A DNA stretch of 64,000 nucleotides from Trifolium pratense. Its lineage: Eukaryota; Streptophyta; Magnoliopsida; Fabales; Fabaceae. Below are positions 52,036-63,475 of this stretch, one piece after another (the stretch's first letter is position 1; every line of letters begins with the position of its first letter). The notes beneath the pieces were generated by a model that worked only from the letters and a program-made list of their open reading frames with translations, ran no database searches and had not been told where the DNA came from. Position numbers and translations under genes: made by a program. The stretch covers positions 48,720,409 through 48,784,408 of the forward strand of contig NC_060065.1 in the NCBI RefSeq assembly GCF_020283565.1. The letters are read 5' to 3'.

Positions 52036-52203
52036 GTGGCAAACGCAACTGATCATGTGAAATCGGGTAACGACGCTCTCCATACTGCAAAGAGTTTGCA
52101 AAAGAAATCAAGGAAATGCATGATGATTGCTGTTATATTGATCCTGCTCATTGCCATCTTTATAGTACTTGCTGTTTTGAAACCATGGAAGAAAGAGAAG
52201 TAA
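52036..52203 (+). CDS. SYP132: Alternative terminal exon of the SYP132-like syntaxin
   Basis: Preceded by AAACAG, this 168-bp exon is phase 0 like the proximal one and can replace it after exon 12, giving a 308-residue isoform. It encodes VANATDHVKSGNDALHTAKS, LQKKSRKCMM, a hydrophobic anchor (IAVILILLIAIFIVLAVL) and KPWKKEK then TAA. By eye about 30 of 52 aligned residues equal the proximal exon, so the two are exon duplicates. In Medicago a SYP132 (SYP13II) gene is known to make two isoforms by alternative 3' exon use, one dedicated to root symbioses; this layout fits that gene. Which exon corresponds to the symbiotic form cannot be decided from sequence alone. Confidence 0.92.
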   Translation: MANATDHVKSGNDALHTAKSLQKKSRKCMMIAVILILLIAIFIVLAVLKPWKKEK

Positions 52204-54061
52204 CATACACATGAAAGAAATCTCAATATCACACATACAAATTCTTTTTTCAAGTGCATGAAAACTAACATTTCATACAGTAGTATATAACATTGTTTAT
52301 GGTATCTGTCTTTACTTTTATATTTTTGACAGAGGTATCTCTCTTTATTGAATTGGCTTTCTGTGCATATTTGCATGGCAAATGCATAATATGTCAACTT
52401 TTATATACTCTAAATTATTAAAGCAAAAAAAAAAATGCACTTATGCAATTCATGTCTATCACATACTTGTGAGCATTGATGATTTCTTGCTGGAGAATAA
52501 TGCTACTGATACCAACTATCAAGCTTACTTAATCAATGATCTACTTATAGTTAACCACAAAACTAAAAGGGATTTTGGCAGCAATAGCCATTAACCAATA
52601 GTTAGGTGGTTAAGCATATGTAGATTATTGCCTGAATAGGTTAGATTTAAAATTAATCAAAGTGTATGTGTGGAAGTGTGCAAAAAATGGTTGAGAATGA
52701 CCTGAAGACAACCTTGAAAAGGTAAACAGATGCAAAATGGTGGCACAACTTACAAGTTGGAGAAATAAATCTTATGACCATTTTCTGTTGGAAAACAAAA
52801 ATTTGAAAAAAAATTAATAAGGGGATATGATCTATGTTGTGCCACCATGTGCTCATTTCAAAGGTTTGAACATGAGTCAGCTCGGAGACGAGGGCAAAGC
52901 ATGAAATACAAAAACGAATCACATGCTTTCGCTCTGGCTGTTTCTATGATGTTGGCTATAGCTAACACTAACATACCTTCTCATGGAGTATGGATATGTT
53001 TTTGTGATTGAAAAATAAAGAAAATCTTATCTTTGTAGCTTATATTTACAGGAAAAACATTGCTGAAGTAAATTTGTCTCTAATATAAACAAGTATGACT
53101 GTATGAGTATATCTTCCCCTTACTTGCTCATTTTAGAGACACATTCACTTTAGAAGTGTTATTCTGAGTCACATACCAAACTTTGATTTCATCAAAACAG
53201 AAGGAAAAGATGTGTTCTAATACCTTTTAAAGCTGAACATTGTTTCAGAATCTCAAAATTGAACACGCCTTCTAACTGTTAATGATTTCCTGTTATTAAG
53301 TTACCCATCCACAACTTGCCATTCCTCTGAAATACTGAGTCCATCAACAACTTGCCATTGCCCTGAAATATATAGTCAATTTCTGCGACTGCTTGCACTA
53401 TTATCATGCAATATTTCATTTATCGTCCATACTTCTTGGAATGCTTTGAAATTGTCAACAGCCTTACTGCCTACTGTCTCCATTGCTCATGTACAACAAA
53501 AATCTTCTATACACATCTAGACATCATGAAAAAACAGCAAGCTAACATTAAAGTTCAGAAGGCTTGTCTAACATGAAGAAACAAGAATAGGGGAAACGAG
53601 TTTCACCGATTACAATGCTCTCACTTATCCTAATAGTGAATTGATATGTCATTTCATTAGATTTTGCATGTCCTTCACCATCCATAGGGCTTAATGGGCA
53701 ATGGAGTCATTCTATACTCTTCAGTTTGGTATTTTCATTGCTGAATACAATAGATAAAATCGCAATCAACAAAGTTTGTCAGTTGCAAGCTGCTCTCACA
53801 CCCAACACTCACCACTCACCATAGAAGGAATTTTGGAACTATAATTTTTTCAATTAGGCACATTATCTAAGGAGCAAATGCATTCAACTTTCAGAATTCA
53901 TCTTTTCTTGATAGGTAGGTCTGCTACTCCACAGTAGCAGATGGACAAATTTCTTGCTATCAAAACTAAAGCAAAGTCATGGAAATACATATAGCAACTT
54001 GGAGCAACATTTATCATTCAAATCAACTGGGTCAAAGGCAATAACAGCTATTTTTTACACA

Positions 54062-54172
54062 TATTTCACCTTTTTAAGGTGAATAAGTGGGTCTACCAGG
54101 GTTCGAACCCCGAGCTTTGCATATTATGCAATGTCACTACCAAGTACCAACTGAACTATGCTCACAGGGACA
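54062..54172 (+). repeat. SINE-like repeat, family C
   Basis: AAGGTGAATAAGTGGGTCTA, CAGGGTTCGAACCCCGAGCT (B-box), TTATGCAATGTCACTACC, then GTACCAACTGAACTATGCTC. Same block order as the copies at 21745 and 23405. Confidence 0.6.
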
Positions 54173-55064
54173 AATAACAACTATTTATTTCCCAACAAGT
54201 TTTCACATGTTTCGGCATAACATTTATTAGGCCTCCGACATACGATACGAGACTAAATAAACATCGAGAATAGCACTATTTCAAGACAGCAATATGATTA
54301 TCAAACTATAAAATACCAGAAAAGGCATGTCAAGCACACTATACTTTGTGGATGTAAGGGACAAAAAGATAAACCTTTAAGCAGACAAACAACTTCAAAC
54401 AAACACATGTCAAACATTAAACAACCAATATTGACATTTTATTTTAGTTCCACCAGAATCCAATTATAAAAGCAAAAGAATCCAGATCCAAAATTTCTCA
54501 TGATAACAAACAAGGAAAATACCTAACAGAAATACTAGTTTTTCAATTGCATAGCTCAAATTCCCATTAGTTGTCGAAGAGAAACATGATTTTGTTAAAA
54601 AAAGTCCTGTTTGCCGTTTGATTGTTTTCGTGTAAAATAAAGTTTGCTCCAAAATGAACATTCAATAAAAGTAAAAAACGTAACTCAATGTAAAGTTAAG
54701 GGTTATGCGCAATTTTTACCATAAACCTACTTTTGCGATAAAAGTTTTCAATCATATACAAATTCACTCAAAACTAACACTTTAAACAATCAATTTGCAA
54801 AATCAAGATAATATACAATCAAATTGCAACCATTAATCCAAACAGGCACTAAAAAAACACAAGCTTTTAAGTTCTCCAATGAACTTTGAGCTATGAAACC
54901 ATTCTCTTTTTTTTGCATTCATTAGTTCTTATGATGTTTAACTAACTCACATAAATGCGATCTTGCTTTAATAAAACGTTAGTTTTTGCATTGAACAGAG
55001 AATCTAAATGTAAACCACTTCATCAAAATTTTCTTTTAACGAAAGCAATTAATAAATATAATTG

Positions 55065-55130
55065 AGGTGCTAGCTCAGTGGTAAGAGTCGAATTCAAATC
55101 TCGTCGGAGACAGTTGTAAAATGACCATCA
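55065..55130 (+). repeat. SINE-like fragment with A-box
   Basis: GTGCTAGCTCAGTGGTAAGA is an A-box-like tRNA start, followed by GTCGAATTCAAATCTCGTCG in the B-box position. Confidence 0.4.
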
Positions 55131-55559
55131 GTGTCACTTTGATTAATAAAAAAAATTCCCCTATCCCAAATTTTGAAGAAAATCAAATTTACAAAGCCTC
55201 AACAAAAGTCACAAAATCCATGATTTTGGATGTAAGATTTCTTATTAATTTAATTCACCTATTTGTAAACTTTTATTTTATTAAAGAGAAAAAAAATGAA
55301 AACCCAAATGACAAAAGCATATATTTTTACTGTCATTATCATGTTTTCTAATTTCCAAAACAGCCAAACAGCATACTGATAAGATCTCAGTAGAAGGAGC
55401 AATATAATAATATTTCAAAACCAAAATCTGTAAATAATAATAATAATAATAACAACTATAATCAATAATTGATGATAATAATAACAAAGGAGAGTTTAAT
55501 TTGAAGATTTAGAAGCTGATATATTAAAAAAATAAAATAATAATGATACCTTAAAAAGC

Positions 55560-55800
55560 TTGGAATTTGATGTTGATGAATGGTTGGTTTGGTTAGAAGA
55601 AAGAGGAGAAAGAAGACGTGCGTGTATCTTTGATGGCTAATCAGCTGTAAAATTGCGGTGACCCGTGAATTGTGATTTGTGTTTTCAGAGAGAGAAAGAG
55701 AGAGAGAGAGATGTTGTATGATTGTATATGCAAGGAGAAAAAGACGGGACAAGGTGTGCTTTCTATTGCTAAATCAACAGTAAGGAAAGCCGAGTAGGAT
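55560..55800 (-). other. Possible transcript leader on the minus strand
   Basis: The minus strand has a pyrimidine-rich (CT)n tract (complement of 55686-55711), then CTTCTTTCTCCTCTTTCTTC and CATCAACATCAAATTCCAAG, then a GTATCATT that could be a donor. This looks like a plant 5' UTR, but no downstream coding exon was recognised. Confidence 0.3.
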
Positions 55801-56049
55801 TTCGGTATTATGGGGAAGATTTTGAGTTCGATCATCGATTCTATCGTAAAAAGAAAATAAATAAATCAACAATAATGAATACTTTAACGCACTGAAATAG
55901 ATTATACAGATTAAATGTGATAACACATTAATTGCTGAGGATTATTCGATCAAAAAAGAATGATTCCGATTGAAATTATATAAAGTCGGTCAAATTGGAC
56001 GAAATAAATTAGACCTGTTTGATCAACTTTTTTTCATGTTGAGATTGTT

Positions 56050-56690
56050 TATTGTGTGAAACTATATGAAACAGAGCCGATCCCGGCCATTTAGAGGTTC
56101 AGGGCCAAATATTAAAAATGTCCCTTAATAATACTTATTTAAATTGTAAATAACATCAATCACATTGGACTCATTCAAACCAGTTTGGGTCACCACCACG
56201 GGACTGTAGCGAAGAAGACGAGGGTTTGAGTCACCACCACCTTTTCCCCTAATCTAAATCACTTTTTTCAAGATGTAGTCGCAACCTTCTTTAACCTCTC
56301 GCTGTCGCGATTATTGTTTCAGTTTTTGGGCTGTTGGTTTTCGTGTGCGTGACAAATCTTGGTTGTAGGTCTTGATTTGGATCTGCTATGTTTGAGATTT
56401 GTTTCTCTATGGCGGTGGTTCACGCCAACGTCTCTCTCAGTTTGACGACAGATTGTTAGGCTCGAAGAGCTTTTGCTTGTTGCTAGTTTTTGCAAGGCAT
56501 TGATGACACTTGGTTCGTTTTCGTATTGACAGTCAATTCATTTGTCAACTTTTGATCTTTAGTCGGCGCTTGCAAACATTCATGCATCATTTTTTTTTTT
56601 GCAATTTGGTTTTAGGCTCGTACGCGAGCTCGCTAGGTTGTGCTCGTGATTAGTAGTTGAATTTGTTAGAGTTGGCTAGAGTTATATCAA
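56050..56690. other. Unclassified GC-richer repeat
   Basis: From GATCCCGGCCATTTAGAGGT the block is less AT-rich than its surroundings and has no long frame. It resembles retroelement leader sequence in composition, but no primer site or terminal repeat was found. Confidence 0.3.
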
Positions 56691-56695
56691 CTATG

Positions 56696-57072
56696 GCTCT
56701 GTTTGGTAGAAATAAGCTATAAGCTAGCTTATAACTTATAGCTGAAAAACTAGTAGAATAAAATTAAAGTGTTTGACAAATTTAGCTGTTGTAAATACAA
56801 AATGACATAAAAGTACATGGTTAGTGGGTAGTTATTATATTTTTAAAAAAAAATAAAGAAATAATAAATAAAAATAATAAGTGTAAAAATGAGAAAAATG
56901 TAAAAAACTATAAGCTATAAACTTATACGCTACTTGAAATAGTATCTCAAAAAACGTTACAAGCTAGTTAGAAAAGCTCTTTACCAAACACTTCACATTT
57001 TTATAAAATAAACTTATCAGCTAGTCCAATAAACTATAAGTTAGCTTATTGGACTTAATTACCAAATAGTGC
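56696..57072. mobile_element. hAT-type MITE, about 377 bp
   Basis: Ends GCTCTGTTTGGTAGAAATAA and, inverted, GGCACTATTTGGTAATTAAG. The subterminal regions are rich in AAGCTATAAGCTAGCTTATA-type motifs. Flanks share CTATG. Confidence 0.65.
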
Positions 57073-57216
57073 CTATGTTGTTTTGTTTGTATTATCTATT
57101 TTAATTTGATTGCACTTTTATGTGGTTTTATTGGATCAGTTTTTTTTTTATTAATTGGATCGGGTCTTTTGCTCCTCATCTTTGTACTTTGTTTTTTATT
57201 TAATCTATTTTATCTA

Positions 57217-58969
57217 TGTTTGGTAAAATCAATAAGCTAACTTATAGCTAGTATAACTAAAAAAGCCCTGTTTGGTAATGGTCAGTACACCAATAGCTTA
57301 TAACTTATTTTATGAGCTTATAACTTATTTTCCGAACGCTATTTCAATTAGCTTATGAGTTTATAGCTTATTGTTTTTTCTTCCATTTTTATCCTTATTA
57401 GTCCATCTAAAATCCAATTTTACCCTTTATAATTTATTACAACTTAATATTAATAAATGTAGGCATATTTCATTTTTTTTACGAAAAAACGTAGGTACAC
57501 GTACACTAAGGGCCAGTTTGGTGCGCAGGATAGGATAGTGATAGGATAGGATATAAAACAGGATAAGGATAGGATAAGATATCAGCAGGATAACAGTTAT
57601 CCTCAGTTATCCTATCTTGTGTTTGGCGCACACAGGATAACAAACATGATAACTATTATATCATGTTTTTAATACATACTTGCTCATAATAATATGATAA
57701 GATATATAAAATATTTAAATGACAAAATTACCCTTGTAAATCAATTGTTATTTTTTTAAAATTATTTTGTAATACTTTGAATTGTTTAAATAAAAAATAT
57801 AAATAAGTAATCAAATAAATTTATATAGTTTTAAATAAAAAAATATGAGAAAATAAAAAAGTTTAATTTTTTATATGAATCATGATCAAATAAATAACCC
57901 AATGCTATATACATGTTAGATAAGCTAAATAAATATATGATATATCTCATACGTAATAACGTAAATAATAAAAATACCATTGCAAAATAATTATATTTAA
58001 TTTCTTATAAAATTTAAATTAATATCCATATTTTACGATTTTTTAATAATTAGTTTACTTTAAAATATTGTAATTTTAGTATAATTTTGATTTTTTTAGA
58101 TTATGTAAATTACAAAATTACCCTTGTGAGAAAATCACATGTATATTTAAAAATTAATTATTTTATTATTAATTTACTATCAAATTATTTTATTATTTAT
58201 ATTTTATTAATTTTCATTTTTTTTATTTTAAAATATAATTTATAGAATAAATCAGTAAAAAAAAAAAAATTATCCTATCCTGCTGGTAACCCAGCTCAAA
58301 TTCAGGATAAGAATTTTAACTAGAGAGACAGGATAGGATAAGCTACAGGATTAACTTATCATATCCTGCTGTGTCACCAAACACTGGACTGAAACAATAT
58401 ATGATACAGTTATCCTATCCTGTCTCTTATCCTGTGCACCAAACGGGCCCTAACGTTAATTCATATGCTATTATGTGAGTTAAGTTTTTGAGACCGATCC
58501 AGGTTATAACTTATTTAAAAACTGAATGTACCAAAAAAATTAAAAACTGATAACATTCTCAAGCTCAACATACAAAGGGTTAATTTATTTTATTTGTTTG
58601 ACTAAACAAAGGTTTATTGTTGTGTTTTAATTGTACACTAATTAATATATATAAAGAGATACATTAAAAATTTCAACAAAAAAAAAAAATATAAAAAATA
58701 TTTTAAATTAATAGAAAAAAGTTAACAAATTTAAATTACTAAATTTTAAGTATTTTAAATATATTTTATTATTAATTAAGAATGTCCTTTTATGACATTT
58801 TACATTTATCAACTAGTTGACCAACTAATTTTACCAAACACTTCAATTAGCTTATCAGTTATAAGTCATCAGCCATCAATTAACAACTATAAGCTATCAG
58901 TCGTCAACTATAAACTATAAGTTATCAACTAACTTATCGGCCAACAACTATTTTTTGCCAAACTAAACC
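57217..58969. mobile_element. hAT-type element hosting a nested Harbinger MITE
   Basis: Flanked by the 8-bp repeat TTTATCTA (57209-57216 and 58970-58977). Left end TGTTTGGTAAAATC; right end, inverted, GGTTTAGTTTGGCAAAAAAT. A further GCCCTGTTTGGTAATGGTCA end near 57265 suggests one more nested hAT MITE. The interior is interrupted by the element at 57510-58450. Confidence 0.65.
57510..58450. mobile_element. Harbinger/Tourist-like MITE, 941 bp, nested
   Basis: Flanked by the 3-bp duplication TAA (57507-57509 and 58451-58453). Inverted ends GGGCCAGTTTGGTGCGCAGG and GGGCCCGTTTGGTGCACAGG continue into GGATAGGATA-type repeats. Non-coding. Confidence 0.9.
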
Positions 58970-59158
58970 TTTATCTATGTGCTTAAAAAGAAATACATTC
59001 TTTTATGATTGTTTATCAATCTAAACATATTTTATAAACACAATTTTATTTTTCTTTATTTAATACTATTGGCTAACACCACAAAGTTGTATTGTCTCCA
59101 ACTTCCAAATGTTCAATCAAACTTCTCTTGCTTCATGAGTGAAACACACTCTAATATT

Positions 59159-60988
59159 TCATTGGCTACTTGATGAGTATCTTGAAGTCCAGTAATTCTT
59201 TATTTCTTCAGCTGTTCTTCCAGGAAGTCTCCCAGAAATTAAAGGCCACCTGAAAAGGAATATGTTGTATTCAAATTGTTAATTTTTTAAAAAAATGAGA
59301 GTTGAGCTAAGTGTTATGTACTTATGTATTCAAGGAAAGATTATATTAATTAATCATACTTACCTATCCCCCACTAGTTTATGCATTCTGATGATAAGAT
59401 CTTCCTCATCTTCAGAGAATTCAACCTTGGAAGATTGACTAGAATTGGATTTCTCTGCTTTAATTAAATTTAAAAATAAAAATCATACTTCTCTTAATCT
59501 AAAATAAATGGAGTTTGTTATATTTAATTTTTTCTAAATTAATCAGATCGAAGCTTTTAGTAGATCACACACATCATCTCTATATAGAACTCCTTAGAGA
59601 TGATGTGATTCATGTAAAAATCATACTTCCTCTATCTGATTAATTTAATAAAAAAGTTAGGGTTCAAGTGTATAAAGAGATGATGTGATCCACATAAAAG
59701 CTTCCTTCTAGTACCCATCAGACTTATTTATAAAAGATGTTGTTTTCAATATAAACTCATATGGGGACAACCTCCTTATTTATAAAACTTAAATTAGGGT
59801 TAATTATTTTTATTTTAACCCATCACAAGACAGAATTACTTATCAATCTCTATGCGTTAAATATTCACACTATTAGATACTCATAAGTCCCCTTTAATCA
59901 AACCTTAGTAGATCACTTATAATTGGGATCAATTTAAGTGACAATCCACAATACATAATTATTCACATGAAACTCCAATGGATAAATGATCCAACATATG
60001 AGCCTGTTTGTTTGAGATTTAAAAAAAATGTTTTTTTTTTAAAAAAATTATTTTCAAGAAAATCATTTTTTTTAGAGATTTTGAAAAATATCTAAAGTTA
60101 TTTTCCGTTTGTTTACAATCATTAAAATATACTTTTTTAAGATGGTGAGAGATGATGAATGATAAAAAAAAAAAATGAATTTTGATAAAAGCTATTGAAA
60201 ATAGATTCTCATTTTGATGACAAAAATGATTTTTTTACTAAAATGATTTTTGAAAAAATATGAAACAAACATAACTAAGATAAAAAAATAGATTTTTTTT
60301 TTTTTGGAAAAAATAGATTTTTTTGTTGAAAAATCTGAAACAAACATGCCCATAATTATCCTCCACACAAATAGTTCCCTTCTTATAAAAATAAAAAACT
60401 CTAAATATTAATAATAAAGTTCTTATTAAATTTAAACTATTTTTCTACTTGATTTGAAGCCTCTAAGTGATCAAGTTGATGTTGGTAAAAATTTGGACGG
60501 TTAAAAGAGAGTCGCATCTAGCCACAAATTTGAGACAAATTGAAAATTGATTATATGGGACACGGTGGAATATAAATATGTTAAAACTACTTATGTTTTA
60601 CTTAAATTAATTAGATGATTAAATTGTATTGTTTAATAACATCAATTTTTGAACAACTAGCCGATAAATATAATGATATATAAAAATATATTTAATTAAT
60701 TAACATAATTGTCAAAAGACGTTATAAGCTATAAAAAAAATTATAAGTTCGTGAGAAAAAATTATTATCGAACAGTATAGCTTGGTCAAATATGAGCTTA
60801 TAAATAACAAATTTTCTTGTATAAGCTCAAAAACATTTCTTAACTTTAAAATCTACATACATTAGAAGGAATTAATTAACGACTCTAAAATGTTTTAAAA
60901 AAAAAAATAAAAAATTAACGCCTCTAAAAAGAGTACCTGTAGAAGTATTAGCTGAAACTTCTTCAAAGGAGCGATCCACATTGGCCAT
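59159..60988 (-). CDS. Single-repeat R3 MYB, CPC/TRY/ETC type
   Basis: Three exons on the minus strand: 60937-60988, 59364-59457 and 59159-59249, GT-AG, closing a 78-residue frame. It starts [16 protein letters not shown] and has a serine-rich linker. The R3 repeat runs from about residue 30: [38 protein letters not shown], then TSRYSSSSQ and TGA. The bHLH-interaction signature [DE]Lx2[RK]x3Lx6Lx3R is exact ([20 protein letters not shown]). With one repeat and no activation domain, this family competes with R2R3 MYBs for bHLH partners, repressing trichome, root-hair or anthocyanin programmes. Which process applies here is unknown. Intron 1 (1479 bp) contains a MITE; intron 2 is 114 bp. The R3 intron position (after GDR) is typical of the family. 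Confidence 0.92.
60000..60351. mobile_element. MITE in intron 1 of the R3 MYB gene
   Basis: Ends GAGCCTGTTTGTTTGAGATT and, inverted, GGGCATGTTTGTTTCAGATT. Internal inverted blocks of AAAATGATTTTT type. Non-coding, 352 bp. Confidence 0.75.
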
Positions 60989-61082
60989 GTATTATGTGTA
61001 TTATATGTATAGTGTACGTATCCGTTAATATCAATAATATGGAATACTATAAATGAATAAAATGAGTTTGCAGATGAGAGGC

Positions 61083-61092
61083 TAATATATAG
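61083..61092 (-). promoter_or_regulatory. Candidate TATA box of the R3 MYB gene
   Basis: TATATATTAG on the minus strand, about 95-100 bp upstream of the ATG at 60988. A second candidate lies further up at about 61271-61279. Assigned by position only. Confidence 0.4.
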
Positions 61093-61328
61093 TAAGTAAT
61101 AGGTGGAATTAATATAGGGCAAGTTAGGTGGGGTGGTATAATATGGCAAGTAATATGAAGGGAAGTACAATTGTTGGCAAGAGTAGTGAAGAATGGGTGG
61201 TGGAGAGGGTGAAAATAAAGTTAAGTAAAGAGAAGACTGAAGGTTGGTTGGACTTTCTCTATTTTTTTCTATATATATGTAGTTGGACATCATTGTTAGA
61301 TGACTAATAATAGCATAAAGTTACTGAT

Positions 61329-61482
61329 AGTTAGTTGGTCGAATGATGATTGACGCTGAACTTGATATGGAAGATTAAAGTTCGATCCTCGTAACTGAAA
61401 TCGGGAGGGGGTTAGAACCACTTGATGCCAGAATTGACCTCCAAACCAGATTATATGGTTCAGTGGCCGGATAATAGCATAA
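61329..61482 (+). repeat. SINE-like repeat, family B
   Basis: TTAGTTGGTCGAATGATGAT, AAAGTTCGATCCTCGTAACT (B-box), GAACCACTTGATGCCAGAAT, CCAAACCAGATTATATGGTT. It lies beyond the R3 MYB promoter region. Confidence 0.6.
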
Positions 61483-61739
61483 CGTTAATTAATATGTCTG
61501 GATATTAGTTAAGAAATTAAAAAACAATAAGTTTGATATTAAAAAAAACATCTTTTATATTTTTGTGTTAAATTTTTTTTTTGACCCAAAAAATAAATCT
61601 TTTATAATTTTATAAGTTGTCAACACAAATTTTAAAAATATTTGTACTATTTTTATTTCTTTAATTAGTACTCGAGAGAAACTGATTATGATTTTCCATA
61701 ATAATAATTCTTGAGTGTTTACTTTTTTTCCTTCTTCAA

Positions 61740-62640
61740 AGCGCCGGCAAGTATAGTTTTATCTATTGAGTCTTTCTTTAAATCTTTTTTATGGGAGGAA
61801 GTGAAGAGGCCCGCAAGATAAACTGGATAAAGTGAGACAAAGTTTGTCACGATAAGGAGGTTGCAGATTGGGGGTCCGAAAGGGTTAGAGAGTTTAATTT
61901 AGCTCTCTTAGGGAAGTAGAGCTGGAGGTTGTTGGTTGAGCAAGTGGGGTTGTGGTATAAGGTTTTGGTAGCCAAATATGGTGTTGAGGATGGGCGGGTG
62001 AGGGGCGGAGGGAGGAATGCATCTAATTGGTGGAAGGATGTGTGTGAGGTTCGAGAAGGGGTTGGGTTGAGTGTTGGACGGTGGTTTGATGTTAACTTAA
62101 GTAGGAAGGTGGGTAATGGGGAACACACTGATTTTTTGAGAGACAAATGGTTAGGTGATCAACATTTTAACATTAATTAAGTAGGCTGTTTGAGTTATCA
62201 CTTGATAAAATTATTTCGGTGGCAGATATGTGTAGGAGGCGGTGGGGAGTGGGGAAGTGGGATGAAGATGGCAGCGGCATATCTTTCGTGGGAGGAAGAG
62301 TTGCTTATGGAGTGTTGTGCCGCACACTTTGGTTAACTTGCTGTTGGATTCTCTGGAAGGAGAGAAATAGTAGATTTTTGCTCATAAAGATTCTTCGGTG
62401 GAGATGTTGTTTGACAAGGTAAAAAGATTATCGTCGTGGTGGTTGAAAACTAGAAATAAATGTTTTAATTATGATATGAATTTGTAGTGGTTAAATCCGC
62501 GATCTTGCTTATGATTTTAATTGAACCTCTGATTGCATTTTTTGTAACCTCTTGTAAATTTTTTTTTTTTTTTTACGGAACCTCTTGTAAACTCCTTAGT
62601 TAAGCACATCTTGTGCCTAACTATATTTCAATTTATAGCA
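61740..62640 (+). pseudogene. LINE (L1-type) relic, reverse-transcriptase C-terminal part
   Basis: Frames across stops and shifts read KINWIKWDKVCHDKEVGGLG, then WRLLVEQVGLWYKVLVAKYG, ASNWWKDVCEVREGVG, VGNGEHTDFLRDKWLGD, RLFELSLDKIISVADMC, then LWKERNSRF. This is the usual order downstream of the catalytic reverse-transcriptase motifs in plant L1 elements. The copy is 5'-truncated and has several stops and a deletion. Confidence 0.75.
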
Positions 62641-62842
62641 TATTTCTTTTGTTTCTTAATTTATTTTTTTTGAGTGTCTAGCAAGTTTGTTAAAGTTGGT
62701 GGTTTTTGCCATTTAAATGTTCGACCACTTTTTAGTGTGTTATGTTATGGTTTTATGATCTGTACTTTTGCTTGTATTATTAGCTTTTGTCTAATATTTT
62801 GTAACCTTTCTTTGCTTGAATGTTGATTTATATTTATTTTTA

Positions 62843-63026
62843 GAGTTTAATTGTTGTGCACCGTCGGTGTAAATCTTTTTTACACATACATTCAATGACG
62901 CGTTGCCACATCATTTAATGAATGTGACACATCATGTGTTTTTAATGACCATACATGATGTGTCGGTATATTATTGGACGCATGTGCAAAATAACTTTAC
63001 ACCGACGGTGCATATAAATTAAATTC
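62843..63026. mobile_element. MULE-type MITE, 184 bp
   Basis: Perfect 9-bp duplication TTATTTTTA (62834-62842 and 63027-63035). Ends GAGTTTAATTGTTGTGCACC and, inverted, GAATTTAATTTATATGCACC, both continuing GTCGGTGTAAA. Inner inverted pair ACACATCATGTGT / ACATGATGTGTC. Confidence 0.88.
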
Positions 63027-63044
63027 TTATTTTTATGTCAAGTA

Positions 63045-63135
63045 GTCTATATATTGGCTAAAAACTCCACCTTAAATGTAAATAAATTGAGTGTTCAATA
63101 TTCGAATCCCAACTCCTACATATATAATACGAAAT
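63045..63135 (+). repeat. SINE-like repeat, family C, diverged
   Basis: TAGTCTATATATTGGCTAAA, AAATTGAGTGTTCAATATTC, ATTCGAATCCCAACTCCTAC. Block order as in the other family C copies. Confidence 0.4.
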
Positions 63136-63475
63136 GTTGGTTTCCTATTATTTTTTTAACAGCAAATTAAGCTATGTTGATATAAGGTCGGCTTATAAAT
63201 GGGTTACATATAATTTAGAAGTTGAATCTCGAAAAGGCGAACAATCTCATGGAATGAGAGTTCATTTGGCTCAACTCAATATACACATTCATATTTCAGA
63301 ATTGCATATCATTGACCTCTATGACTATAAACTAGAATGGTGATCTCAACTCTAATTTCATGAATGTATGTGCGAATTTGAAAAAAAATGATTATTTTGA
63401 CCAATGCTTATTATTTATATGAAAATGGAAGAGTGCTAAATAATACATTTTTTGAAACAAAAAAATTTCAAAAAT

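Larger units (their letters stand above)
52204..55559. other. Syntaxin 3' region and spacer; no clear gene
   Basis: After the syntaxin 3' UTR the sequence is less AT-extreme than usual intergenic DNA. A small minus-strand frame at 53376-53483 reads METVGSKAVDNFKAFQEVW then TINEILHDNSASSRRN; I recognise no family. The block CAACTTGCCATTCCTCTGAA is duplicated at 53310 and 53348. This may be a minus-strand transcript whose leader is at 55560-55800. Confidence 0.35.

Noticed and set aside
61847..62180. Frames on both strands in a G-rich stretch
   Set aside because: The plus-strand frame is the LINE relic; the minus-strand frame is its shadow.
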